From Prevotella sp. (GTDB lineage: Bacteria; Bacteroidota; Bacteroidia; Bacteroidales; Bacteroidaceae), in contig JALEKD010000041.1 in the NCBI GenBank assembly GCA_022769285.1, positions 1 to 38,150 of the forward strand: a stretch of 38,150 nt of DNA, written 5' to 3'. A program made the translations under genes and the position numbers. The stretch's first letter is position 1, and every line of letters starts with the position of its first letter. Under the pieces are notes generated by a model. That model was given only the letters and a program-made list of their open reading frames with translations. It was not told the origin of the DNA and made no database searches. Below, in pieces: positions 31,596 to 38,150 of the stretch.

Positions 31596-32063
31596 CTATG
31601 GTAATACCTTGAACCGAACGCGAAAGCTGTGCTTCTCCTCATCCCAGTTGGTGCCGAGCAGTTCAAAGCGCCCTATCTGTGCAGTAGAGCGCACGTGCTT
31701 ACCGATACAGGGGCAGACATCGTAATCACCGATGCGCACCAGCCTGAGGGTGTCGCTGGCATCACCGGGAAGTCGGTCGAGCTTTACTCCGTCGGGTATC
31801 TCATCGCGTTTCACGTACTCATAGGTCACGGGCAGATCGGCCGCTATCAGTCTGTTCACCTCTTCCTGTATGAAGTTCTCGTCCTTTCGCGACGGTTTCT
31901 GTGGCAGAATGTAGCTTATCTTGCTCTTCTTACGCTCTATGTGGGCGTTGCGACTACGTTCGCACCCGAACCGACGCACCATGAGCTGGTTAAGCAGGTG
32001 CTCGGCTGTATGGGCAGGGGGAAACTCCTCCTTATTGTGCTCGTTCAGGATAATATCGTCCAT
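31596..32063 (-). CDS. AlaX-like tRNA editing domain protein
   Basis: A 155-residue stand-alone second-additional-domain (SAD) protein, the fold that clears misacylated tRNA in ThrRS and AlaRS. Zinc ligands are HTAEH (H18, H22) and CPCIGKHV (C117 or C119, and H123). It resembles AlaX-type trans-editing factors that deacylate Ser- or Gly-tRNA(Ala); the substrate is inferred from the family. ATG 32063 follows the GH13 stop by 4 nt; the frame extends 10 codons further, into the amylase gene. Confidence 0.82.
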   Translation of the reverse strand: MDDIILNEHNKEEFPPAHTAEHLLNQLMVRRFGCERSRNAHIERKKSKISYILPQKPSRKDENFIQEEVNRLIAADLPVTYEYVKRDEIPDGVKLDRLPGDASDTLRLVRIGDYDVCPCIGKHVRSTAQIGRFELLGTNWDEEKHSFRVRFKVLP

Positions 32064-32067
32064 GGTC

Positions 32068-33714
32068 TTAAAATTTAAACTTATAGATAACACCCCCGTA
32101 ATCGGGGATGTCTACGGGAATGGAGCCATCAGGGGTCAGCGTGAAGTCCTTAGCTACGCCTGTCAGCAACTCCGTGGCCGTAAAGGTTCCCGCGGGAATG
32201 TTCAAGAAGTCAAAGGCGTGGGCCGGGATGGTCACCTCGCGGCATACGCTGAGATCCGAGAAGTTGACTGCCACCAGGAGCATCTCCCTGCCGGCCTTGC
32301 GGATAAAGGCAAACTGCTCCTCGGCAAAGTGGGTGTTCACATACATCAGGTCGAACATGGCACCATCGGTGACAGCCTTTTCGCGACCCGCAATGCGCAT
32401 TACCTGGCGGTAGGCAGCCATCAGTTGGCGTTCTTCTGGTGTCTTCTTTGCCAGGTCGAAGTAGCCATGGCGTATGCTGTCCACGCTCCAGTAGTCAAAG
32501 ATCGACGTGCGGCCGTCCCAGCCACTGAAGCCCTCGCGATCCATACCCCTTTCGCCCAGTTCCTGACCAGCATAGAGCATGTAGGGATTGGTCTGCAGCA
32601 GGCAGCACACCATGTGGGCCGGAAACGCCCGCCATGGATTAGCGGCAAAATAGTCGCTGGCTATGCGCTGCTCATCATGGTTTTCCAGAAAATAGAGCAT
32701 GTGGGTGCGTATATCGTCAGTGCACTGCCACTGGGTGGTAATGTCCGAGGCCCAACGATGGCCACAGATAATGTCGCGCATGCTGTCGTACATGCCCACC
32801 TTATCATATAGGTAATCGAAGCCTGCGTCAATATAGGTGCGATAAAGGTCGGGATTGTACACCTCGCCAACGAATATCACCGAGGGATGGGCGGCCCGTA
32901 CAGCTGCCGTGGCGTAGGCCCAGAAGGGGGCCGGCACCATCTCGGCCATGTCGCAGCGAAATCCGTCGATACCCTTGGCGGCCCAGAACAGCAATATATC
33001 GCGCATCTGTACCCATGTATCGGGCACGGGGTCGAAGTGTTCGGATCGGCCACCAGCATCGCAGTAGTCTACGCCATAGTTCAGCTTGATGGTTTCGTAC
33101 CAGTCGTTAGGGCCGGGACGCTGGTCAAAGTGGTCGTTGCCCGTGGCACGGGCGGGGCGTTCCTGGTAAGTCTGGTTGGGAGTAACGCGCGACAGGTCGA
33201 GCGCCTGTCCCCAACAGTAGTAGAAGTTGTTGTGAACCGAGAAGTTCATGCCCGTATCGTCGCCCTCACCCAGGTCGCGCGCACCGGCAGGACGGCTGAT
33301 GGAGTGATACTCTCGGGCCACATGATTGGGTACAAAGTCCATGATAACCTTCATCCCGGCAGCGTGGGTGCGGGCTATGAGCTGCTCCCACTCCTCCATG
33401 CGGTTAGCCACGTCTACCGCCAGGTCTGGGTCTACGTCATAGTAGTCCGTAATGGCGTACGGCGATCCGGCGCGGCCTTTCACTATCTCCGCATGTTGGG
33501 CTGGTATGCCCTTAGCGGTATAATCGGTCTGCGTGGCGTGGCGCACTACGCCCGTGTACCATACATGTGTAACGCCCATGTCATGGATGCGGCGCAAAAC
33601 GCGGGCATCTATGTCGGCCATCTTACCACAACCATTTTCGGCAACCGTACCCCACTCCTTACGAGTGGTGTTGCGATTGCCGAAAATTCTGGTAAATATC
33701 TGGTATATTATCAT
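32068..33714 (-). CDS. GH13 alpha-amylase family protein, cytoplasmic
   Basis: A 548-residue TIM-barrel enzyme. Region I DFVPNH is at 126-131, the nucleophile is D255 in GFRCDMAEM, the acid/base E284 is in VIFVGEVYN and the third acid D347 is in FLENHDEQR. No signal peptide is present, so it acts in the cytoplasm on imported or stored alpha-glucan. The N-terminus goes straight into the barrel (IIYQIFTRIFGNRNTT). It lies 7 nt after fabD and 4 nt before alaX, which suggests one transcript. Confidence 0.9.
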   Translation of the reverse strand: MIIYQIFTRIFGNRNTTRKEWGTVAENGCGKMADIDARVLRRIHDMGVTHVWYTGVVRHATQTDYTAKGIPAQHAEIVKGRAGSPYAITDYYDVDPDLAVDVANRMEEWEQLIARTHAAGMKVIMDFVPNHVAREYHSISRPAGARDLGEGDDTGMNFSVHNNFYYCWGQALDLSRVTPNQTYQERPARATGNDHFDQRPGPNDWYETIKLNYGVDYCDAGGRSEHFDPVPDTWVQMRDILLFWAAKGIDGFRCDMAEMVPAPFWAYATAAVRAAHPSVIFVGEVYNPDLYRTYIDAGFDYLYDKVGMYDSMRDIICGHRWASDITTQWQCTDDIRTHMLYFLENHDEQRIASDYFAANPWRAFPAHMVCCLLQTNPYMLYAGQELGERGMDREGFSGWDGRTSIFDYWSVDSIRHGYFDLAKKTPEERQLMAAYRQVMRIAGREKAVTDGAMFDLMYVNTHFAEEQFAFIRKAGREMLLVAVNFSDLSVCREVTIPAHAFDFLNIPAGTFTATELLTGVAKDFTLTPDGSIPVDIPDYGGVIYKFKF

Positions 33715-33721
33715 TATAAGT

Positions 33722-34609
33722 CTATGCTACACCGTGGGCTGCCACGTTGCGGTCTATACGACCAATCATGCCCTGCAGCGCCTTACCGGGACCACACTCA
33801 GTGAAGTCGTCAGCACCATCAGCAATCATGGCCTGTACACTGGCTGTCCAGCGCACCGAACTGGTAAGCTGGGCGATAAGGTTGGCTTTGATTTCATCAG
33901 GGTTAGTGTGCGGCTTAGCGTCTACATTCTGATATACAGGGCACTTGGGCGTGCTGAATGTGGTCTTCTCGATGGCTGCCTGCAACTCGTCCTTGGCTGG
34001 CTGCATCAGCGGTGAGTGGAAAGCTCCACCTACTTTCAGGGGAAGGGCACGCTTGGCACCAGCAGCTTTCAACTTCTCGCAAGCGGCATTGATGGCGTCT
34101 ATATTACCCGATATCACCAGCTGGCCAGGACAGTTATAGTTGGCCGGCACTACGATGTTGCCATCGGTAGACACCTCGCGGCAAACTTCCTCGACCTTCT
34201 CGTCGGGCAAGCCGATGATGGCGGCCATCGTACCGGGGTTGGCCTCGCACGCCTTCTGCATGGCATTGGCACGGGCAGCTACCAACTTCAGTCCATCTTC
34301 AAAGCTCAGGGCGCCAGCGGCTACCAGGGCCGAAAATTCGCCTAACGAGTGACCGCCCACCATGGCGGGGGCAAACGCATCGCCTAAGCAGAGCGCCGAG
34401 ATGACGCTGTGCAGGAATACGGCAGGCTGAGTTACGTTGGTCTGCTTGAGCTGCTCGTCGGTGCCGGCAAACATAATATCTGTAATCTTGAACCCGAGGA
34501 TTGCGTCGGCCTCGTCAAACATTTTTTTAGCCAATGGATTATTGTCATACAGGTTCTTGCCCATTCCGACAAACTGTGACCCCTGTCCGGGGAATACAAA
34601 TGCTTTCAT
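33722..34609 (-). CDS. fabD: Malonyl-CoA:ACP transacylase
   Basis: A 295-residue enzyme that loads malonyl onto acyl carrier protein for fatty-acid synthesis. GQGSQ is at 8-12, the nucleophile S88 lies in GGHSLGEFSALV, and the catalytic histidine is in GGAFHSPLM (about residue 197). It has the family's NYNCPGQLVISG segment and standard length. It heads the fabD-GH13-alaX-GH106 run. A TAAATTTG box on the minus strand at 34641-34648 is a possible -7 element. Confidence 0.95.
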   Translation of the reverse strand: MKAFVFPGQGSQFVGMGKNLYDNNPLAKKMFDEADAILGFKITDIMFAGTDEQLKQTNVTQPAVFLHSVISALCLGDAFAPAMVGGHSLGEFSALVAAGALSFEDGLKLVAARANAMQKACEANPGTMAAIIGLPDEKVEEVCREVSTDGNIVVPANYNCPGQLVISGNIDAINAACEKLKAAGAKRALPLKVGGAFHSPLMQPAKDELQAAIEKTTFSTPKCPVYQNVDAKPHTNPDEIKANLIAQLTSSVRWTASVQAMIADGADDFTECGPGKALQGMIGRIDRNVAAHGVA

Positions 34610-34776
34610 TACTAATTATCTTTACGTTTATAAATCAATGCAAATTTAGTCAAATTATATGAATTAAGAGCCTAATGGCAGCAAAAAAAACAAGAAAAAC
34701 ATCAGCGGTTACGCCCTTCATGGTGGCGGGAGAAGTAGCAACCATCGCGGGGTGAATAAAAAATCTCAACATATTG

Positions 34777-34807
34777 TTTGCCATGTCAATAGTTATACGT
34801 ACCCTTG
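34777..34807 (+). promoter_or_regulatory. Promoter of the glycine-rich mini-gene, with an overlapping palindrome
   Basis: TTTG (34777-34780), a 19-nt spacer and TACCCTTG (34800-34807, one mismatch to TAnnTTTG). The perfect 12-bp palindrome TTGTCATGACAA (34805-34816) covers the end of the -7 box and the expected start site near 34814, a position suited to a repressor operator. The mini-gene ATG is about 78 nt downstream. Apart from this and the features listed, 34610-34776 shows only an unsupported 26-codon frame. Confidence 0.5.
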
Positions 34808-34891
34808 TCATGACAAATTCAGGTATTAACCAACCACCAATTATATGTCATCAATAGATTAACAAACATAATAACCAAAACAAAAAAGACA

Positions 34892-35070
34892 ATGAAACAG
34901 AATGAGTATGTAAAGCCCGTGAGCGAGGAAATAGCCATTTACGGGAGGGTAATATCTTAGCGGGAAGCCAAGTAGGCGGCATAGATGGTTCTGAAACTGA
35001 AACACCTGGTGGAGGCACCATAGAAGGTCCTCATTACGGAGGCGAAGGTGACGGAAGTAATATGAACTAA
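34892..35070 (+). pseudogene. Frameshifted glycine-rich mini-protein
   Basis: Frame 1 encodes MKQNEYVKPVSEEIAIYG then runs to a stop at 34958-34960. Shifting by -1 near 34945 restores a sensible product: EGNILAGSQVGGIDGSETET and a glycine/glutamate-rich tail ending at TAA 35068-35070, about 59 residues in all. The pattern MK..Y.KP followed by ILAGS and a Gly-rich end resembles short proteins of unknown function that I recall as frequent in Prevotella and Bacteroides. The shift may be a true mutation or a sequencing error. A promoter lies upstream and a strong hairpin downstream. Confidence 0.5.
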
Positions 35071-35100
35071 CCCCAAGATTACTCAGAGTAATGTATAGAT

Positions 35101-35127
35101 GATGCCTGGGGCGTTGCCCCAGGCATC
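35101..35127 (+). terminator. Perfect hairpin after the mini-gene (also a family B repeat)
   Basis: GATGCCTGGGGC and GCCCCAGGCATC pair over 12 bp with a GTT loop; ATACTTTTGTA follows. It lies 30 nt past the mini-gene and may terminate it. The same GGGGC-GTT-GCCCCAGGC core with TATACTTTTG downstream appears at 4505-4560, and a GTACTTACAACGTAC stem follows at about 35136-35150, so it also belongs to repeat family B. Confidence 0.6.
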
Positions 35128-35224
35128 ATACTTTTGTACTTACAACGTACCACTTGCCAGCAGGTTGTCTCCACAGCGCACGTAGCTCACACCGAGTTGG
35201 TTATGTAGATTAGAAGAAATGTGG

Positions 35225-35358
35225 GAACCATCATTAGAAAACAGGAAACTGGCCTTGCCGTTTTCTGCGGATGCCTTTAGGCCATAGCAAACCAGCACCT
35301 GCATACTTGCAGCCCTTTTTATTTTTTTTACTCTTTTACGTTTTTACTTTTCAGACCA
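35225..35358 (+). repeat. Probable decayed family A repeat, copy 4
   Basis: The 5' core is barely recognisable, but the order matches copy 3: an ACTGGCC segment, CCAGCACC (about 35291), and a T-rich tail (CCCTTTTTATTTTTTTTACT, then TTTTACTTTTCAG) very like the tail of copy 3. It follows a family B unit, as copy 1 does. Homology by eye only. Confidence 0.4.
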
Positions 35359-35419
35359 TCACTATACCTTATATTATATTACGCGCGCGCACGCGAACCT
35401 ATAATATATATATAAAGGA

Positions 35420-35453
35420 AAATCCCAGCCGTATATACATACTGCTGGGATTT
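35420..35453 (-). terminator. Terminator of the rpsF-rpsR-rplI operon
   Basis: AAATCCCAGC and GCTGGGATTT form a perfect 10-bp stem with an inner GTAT/ATAC pair; on the minus strand TTTTCC follows. It lies 26 nt after the rplI stop. Confidence 0.75.
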
Positions 35454-35479
35454 ATTGTGATCTGCTTTACAGAGCAATC

Positions 35480-36010
35480 TTATTCTGCTGCGGGAGCCTC
35501 GGTCTCCTCTACAGGAGCCTCAGCCTTGGGGGCCTCTTCTGCAGGAGCCTCGGCGGGCTCAGCAGGAGCGTTCTCGGCTACTACCTTTACAGGTACCTTA
35601 ACCTCAACCTCCTTGTGGAAGTGAACGGTAGCCTCGTAGTCGCCAACTTTCTTGGCATCGTGCATAGTGATAATCTTGCGGTCGATATCGAAGCCCTTCT
35701 TAGCGAGTTCCTCAGCTACGGTAGCTGCGTTAACCGAACCATAAGTTACACCAGTGGCCGACACCTTGGCAGTGATAACCAGAGCTACATCCTTGAGAGC
35801 CTCGGCCTTCTTCTCAGCCTCGGCCTTGAGGGCAGCCAGCTTGTGGGCCTGCTGCTTCAGGTTCTCGGCGAGCACCTTCTTGGCACTGGCAGATGCGATA
35901 ACGCCCTTACCAGTCGGGATGAGGTAGTTGCGGCCGTAGCCGTTCTTCACGGTTACTATATCGTTCTTGTATCCAAGTCCGATAATATCTTCTTTCAAAA
36001 TAATCTCCAT
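35480..36010 (-). CDS. rplI: 50S ribosomal protein L9
   Basis: A 176-residue L9. The N-terminal rRNA-binding domain reads MEIILKEDIIGLGYKNDIVT with VKNGYGRNYLIPTGKG, followed by the long central helix and the C-terminal domain (EVEVKVPVKVVAENA). An extra tail of about 30 residues, rich in alanine, proline and glutamate (APAEPAEAPAEEAPKAEAPV), follows the usual end at about 147. It is last in the operon, 14 nt after rpsR. Confidence 0.96.
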   Translation of the reverse strand: MEIILKEDIIGLGYKNDIVTVKNGYGRNYLIPTGKGVIASASAKKVLAENLKQQAHKLAALKAEAEKKAEALKDVALVITAKVSATGVTYGSVNAATVAEELAKKGFDIDRKIITMHDAKKVGDYEATVHFHKEVEVKVPVKVVAENAPAEPAEAPAEEAPKAEAPVEETEAPAAE

Positions 36011-36024
36011 TACGCTTCCTCCGT

Positions 36025-36297
36025 TTATTTCATCAAGTCAGTTACATAAGGAAGTAGAGCTATCTGGCGAGCACGCTTTACAGCCTGGGCGACACGACGC
36101 TGATACTTCAGAGATGTTCCAGTGATACGGCGAGGGAGAATCTTACCCTGCTCGTTAAGGAATTTCTTCAGGAACTCAGGATCCTTGTAGTCAATGTACT
36201 TAATACCACTCTTCTTGAAGCGGCAGTACTTTTTCTTCTTGACATCGATAGAAGGAGCTGTCAAGTAACGAACTTCTGAATTATTCTGCTCTGCCAT
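36025..36297 (-). CDS. rpsR: 30S ribosomal protein S18
   Basis: A 90-residue small-subunit protein with [40 protein letters not shown] and [20 protein letters not shown], the usual S18 sequence. It binds next to S6 in the platform. Its start is 2 nt after the rpsF stop and 14 nt before rplI. Confidence 0.97.
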   Translation of the reverse strand: MAEQNNSEVRYLTAPSIDVKKKKYCRFKKSGIKYIDYKDPEFLKKFLNEQGKILPRRITGTSLKYQRRVAQAVKRARQIALLPYVTDLMK

Positions 36298-36299
36298 GA

Positions 36300-36644
36300 T
36301 TAAGCCTCCTCTTTTTTACCAAGTTTTGCACGACGCTTCTCGGCGTACTGGGCAGCATACTTGTCAAGTTTAACGGTCATGTAACGGATCACTTTCTCGT
36401 CGCGGCGATAGCCTGTCTCGAGTGTGTTAACGATAGTTGGCTCAGCCTTGAACTCCAGCAGGCAGTAGAAGCCTGTTGATTTCTTCTGAATAGCATAAGC
36501 CATCTTCTTCAGTCCCCAAGCCTCTTCATTCACGATTTCTGCGCCGTTGTCGGTGAGCAGCTTCTTGAACTTAGCGACCGTTTCCTTCATCTGTTCATCA
36601 GACAAAACGGGAGTCAAAATGAAAACGGTTTCGTATTGATTCAT
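36300..36644 (-). CDS. rpsF: 30S ribosomal protein S6
   Basis: A 114-residue S6 with the ferredoxin-like fold. It begins [20 protein letters not shown] and has [20 protein letters not shown] and the C-terminal [20 protein letters not shown]. It is the first gene of the S6-S18-L9 operon, with a consensus promoter about 80 nt upstream. Confidence 0.97.
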   Translation of the reverse strand: MNQYETVFILTPVLSDEQMKETVAKFKKLLTDNGAEIVNEEAWGLKKMAYAIQKKSTGFYCLLEFKAEPTIVNTLETGYRRDEKVIRYMTVKLDKYAAQYAEKRRAKLGKKEEA

Positions 36645-36725
36645 CTGTTTGTAAAATTATGATAATTATTAAATAACTTGCATCCATGACGGCCGAGCCA
36701 AAGCCCACTGCCACAAAATGCGGTG

Positions 36726-36757
36726 CAAAGGTACTGTTTTTTTTGCTGTCTGCCAAA
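36726..36757 (-). promoter_or_regulatory. Promoter of rpsF-rpsR-rplI
   Basis: On the minus strand TTTG (36754-36757), a spacer of exactly 20 nt and TACCTTTG (36726-36733), followed by C. It is a full match to the Bacteroidota consensus and the best promoter in the window. Start near 36719 leaves a leader of about 75 nt before S6. Confidence 0.85.
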
Positions 36758-36866
36758 CTTTTCCGAGTATTTATTTGCCCGCCACCCCAGTTTTTTACAT
36801 TCGCAGATGCCAGTACGCCGTTGGCTGGGGCCCTGATAATGGATAGGCTGACGGCCGCGGGCTCCG

Positions 36867-36929
36867 TCCGAAGACTTGGAATGTACATACGAGAACCTGA
36901 AATGTGCGTCCGAAACTTTCGGATATACA
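36867..36929. repeat. 21-bp tandem repeat, three units
   Basis: Units start at 36867 (TCCGAAGACTTGGAATGTAC), 36888 (TACGAGAACCTGAAATGTGC) and 36909 (TCCGAAACTTTCGGATATAC), each 21 bp and contiguous; the first and third share about 16 of 22 positions. TCCGAAA-C-TTTCGGA in unit 3 is a palindrome. It lies between the rpsF promoter and the next gene in a 526-nt interval otherwise holding only a terminator. The period of 21 bp equals that of the family A core units. Confidence 0.55.
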
Positions 36930-37062
36930 TTCACGGACACCAAATAGAGCCTGGGGCGGCCGCGGAGGAAACGCGGGGCATGGGAACCGCAAGCCGAAAG
37001 TATCGGGGTGAGAACCGAAGATGGGGGCCAAAAGCCCAAAGCACCAGGCCGATAACTAAAAA

Positions 37063-37120
37063 GGCCCGGCCAGACAGCCATTGGGATGACGGGCATCGGC
37101 AATGGCCACGCGGCCGGGGC
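37063..37120 (-). terminator. Terminator of the 37171-38094 gene
   Basis: Outer arms GGCCCGGCC and GGCCGGGGC (8 of 9 paired) enclose inner GCCATT/AATGGC arms. On the minus strand the structure is followed by TTTTTAG, so it fits an intrinsic terminator about 50 nt past the gene's stop. Confidence 0.55.
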
Positions 37121-37170
37121 ACTTACTACATATAAGAGAGAGATGTGATGCGGCTAACGGCGCAGGAGCA

Positions 37171-38094
37171 TCAGAGGCTGAGCAGTTCCTTAGCGCTCAT
37201 AAAGAGGGTCTCGGTAACCTGGTCGCCGCCCATGTCCTGGGCAGCCTTGATAAGGCGCAGGGCGGCACGGCGGTCGTTAGTGCCGAGCATGGTGCGGCCA
37301 TAGAGATTGCAGACGCTTACCAGACGGTTGGCGAGCACCAGGCGGTAACGGCTATACTCCTCACGCGCCTTATGACTGCTGGCCATAGCATACTCGCCGG
37401 TGATATTGATATAAGCCGAGCATATCTTGGAAATCTCGGCGAGTACTCCGGTCGAGTTCTTGGGTACATTCTTCTTTTTAAGAGCCTCAAGGTTGTAGTA
37501 GCGCATGGTGCCGTTGCTGTCCACGGCCAACGAGTCGTCGCCTGTAGACACCACGATGCGCGTCTCGCGAGCACTCTTAGCCTTGCGCTGCACCACGGGG
37601 TCCAAGCCATAGAACTTGCAGACAACGCCCTCGATGCCCTTACCCTTGGATTCCCACCAAGTAAGGGTGTACACGTAGCGGCAGGTAGCGTCAGAGGGGT
37701 CGCGCAGATAGACGACGGCATAGTTGCGGTCCTTATACATGCCGATATAGTATGTCTGGCTGTTGTCCTCACCATATCCTATACCCTGAGAGTCGCCCTC
37801 GGTACCAGCGGTACGGAAGATGCTACGGTAGGCGTTGGCCACATTGGGGCGCATTACGCGGTCGCGGTAGTTGGTGATGAGCTTGAGGTCGGTACGGGCC
37901 ACCTTAAACTGGTATTGGGTAAACGAGCCCTTGCCGTAGGTCTCGATATTGCTACCCGTTATGGCCCCAGCGTCAACAAGCCGCTTTACGAGTTCGTTAA
38001 AACCCACATCCATGGGTGTGTCTTTGGCCTGAACGGCAGTAAAGGTCAGGCTGGCCATCAAGGCGATAAGAAAGGTTCTGATAGACTGTTTCAT
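37171..38094 (-). CDS. Secreted hypothetical protein
   Basis: A 307-residue protein with a signal peptide (MKQSIRTFLIALMASLTFTA, then VQA as the likely cleavage site). The mature part holds YRDRVMRPNVANAYRSIFRT, YVYTLTWWESKGKGIEGVVC and a helical C-terminus; I recognise no catalytic motif. ATG 38094 is preferred over 38109 because GGAGGA lies 8 nt upstream of it, a rare Shine-Dalgarno-like site in this window. It is probably a Prevotella-type DUF protein; no function is assigned. A terminator follows. Confidence 0.8.
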   Translation of the reverse strand: MKQSIRTFLIALMASLTFTAVQAKDTPMDVGFNELVKRLVDAGAITGSNIETYGKGSFTQYQFKVARTDLKLITNYRDRVMRPNVANAYRSIFRTAGTEGDSQGIGYGEDNSQTYYIGMYKDRNYAVVYLRDPSDATCRYVYTLTWWESKGKGIEGVVCKFYGLDPVVQRKAKSARETRIVVSTGDDSLAVDSNGTMRYYNLEALKKKNVPKNSTGVLAEISKICSAYINITGEYAMASSHKAREEYSRYRLVLANRLVSVCNLYGRTMLGTNDRRAALRLIKAAQDMGGDQVTETLFMSAKELLSL

Positions 38095-38150
38095 TGTGTA
38101 TTCCTCCATTATTTTATCTGATTATTATTCTTATTTAGTAAACTTCCTCC

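Noticed and set aside
34675..34755. 26-codon frame starting MAAKKTRKTSAVTPFMVAGE
   Set aside because: Too short to judge; no promoter, ribosome-binding site or recognisable family, although the basic start is protein-like.
36867..36929. CRISPR array
   Set aside because: The 21-bp units are contiguous without spacers and no cas gene is present.
36598..36930. Minus-strand frame with MYIRKFR / THISGSR / MYIPSLR heptads upstream of rpsF
   Set aside because: The heptads come from the 21-bp DNA repeat, and the frame overlaps the S6 start and its consensus promoter.

Overview
The window looks like a chromosomal segment of a Bacteroidales bacterium, most probably a Prevotella-like Prevotellaceae. 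The evidence is gene content and order (ssb-gldE-PPTase, thrS/infC/rpmI/rplT, TPR-def-ruvX, HU-small basic protein-rng, rpsF-rpsR-rplI), promoters of the Bacteroidota type (TTTG, 19-20 nt spacer, TAnnTTTG), few Shine-Dalgarno sequences, tRNA genes without an encoded CCA, and a GC content of about 50%. The species call is an inference from these features. No prophage, CRISPR array, transposase or plasmid function is present. Most genes are housekeeping genes; the unusual material lies between genes.

Layout. 1-4154 (+): the 3' part of tRNA-Leu(GAG), tRNA-Gly(GCC), then an overlapping gene run of a conserved hypothetical, ssb, gldE, a phosphopantetheinyl transferase and a secreted phytase-like esterase. 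4155-5061: about 900 nt without a gene, made largely of dispersed repeats. 5062-11349 (+): a self-contained glycine cleavage operon, lplA-gcvT-gcvH-gcvPA-gcvPB-lpdA, holding the lipoyl ligase, all cleavage-system proteins and the E3 enzyme. 11528-18979 (-): infC-rpmI-rplT from its own promoter, thrS with its own terminator, a secreted TPR protein, def, ruvX and a SPOR lipoprotein. 19217-20082 (+): a three-gene envelope cassette (YtxH-like, four-helix-type membrane protein, small hypothetical). 20242-23625 (-): pyk, a secreted nitroreductase and dinB. 23808-25380: convergent sprT-like and RsiV/DUF3298-like lipoprotein genes. 26158-28233 (+): HU, a 29-residue basic protein, a strong terminator/attenuator and rng. 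28303-34609 (-): fabD, a cytoplasmic GH13 amylase, an AlaX-like editing protein and a large exported GH106-type hydrolase, closely spaced. 34610-35479: repeats and a frameshifted glycine-rich mini-gene with a promoter/operator-like palindrome. 35480-36644 (-): rpsF-rpsR-rplI with a clear promoter and terminator. 37171-38094 (-): a secreted hypothetical.

The most notable non-genic signal is two families of dispersed intergenic repeats. Family A has a core of repeated 21-bp units and a T-rich tail, with three clear copies and one decayed copy. Family B consists of GGGGC-GYY-GCCCC hairpins followed by a GCGC-TTACA-GCGC type hairpin. The two families occur together at 4.3-4.9 kb and 35.1-35.4 kb. 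The second notable point is regulatory: rng can apparently be reached only by reading through a strong intrinsic terminator. All homology statements come from recognition of motifs and gene order by eye; no database search was run.
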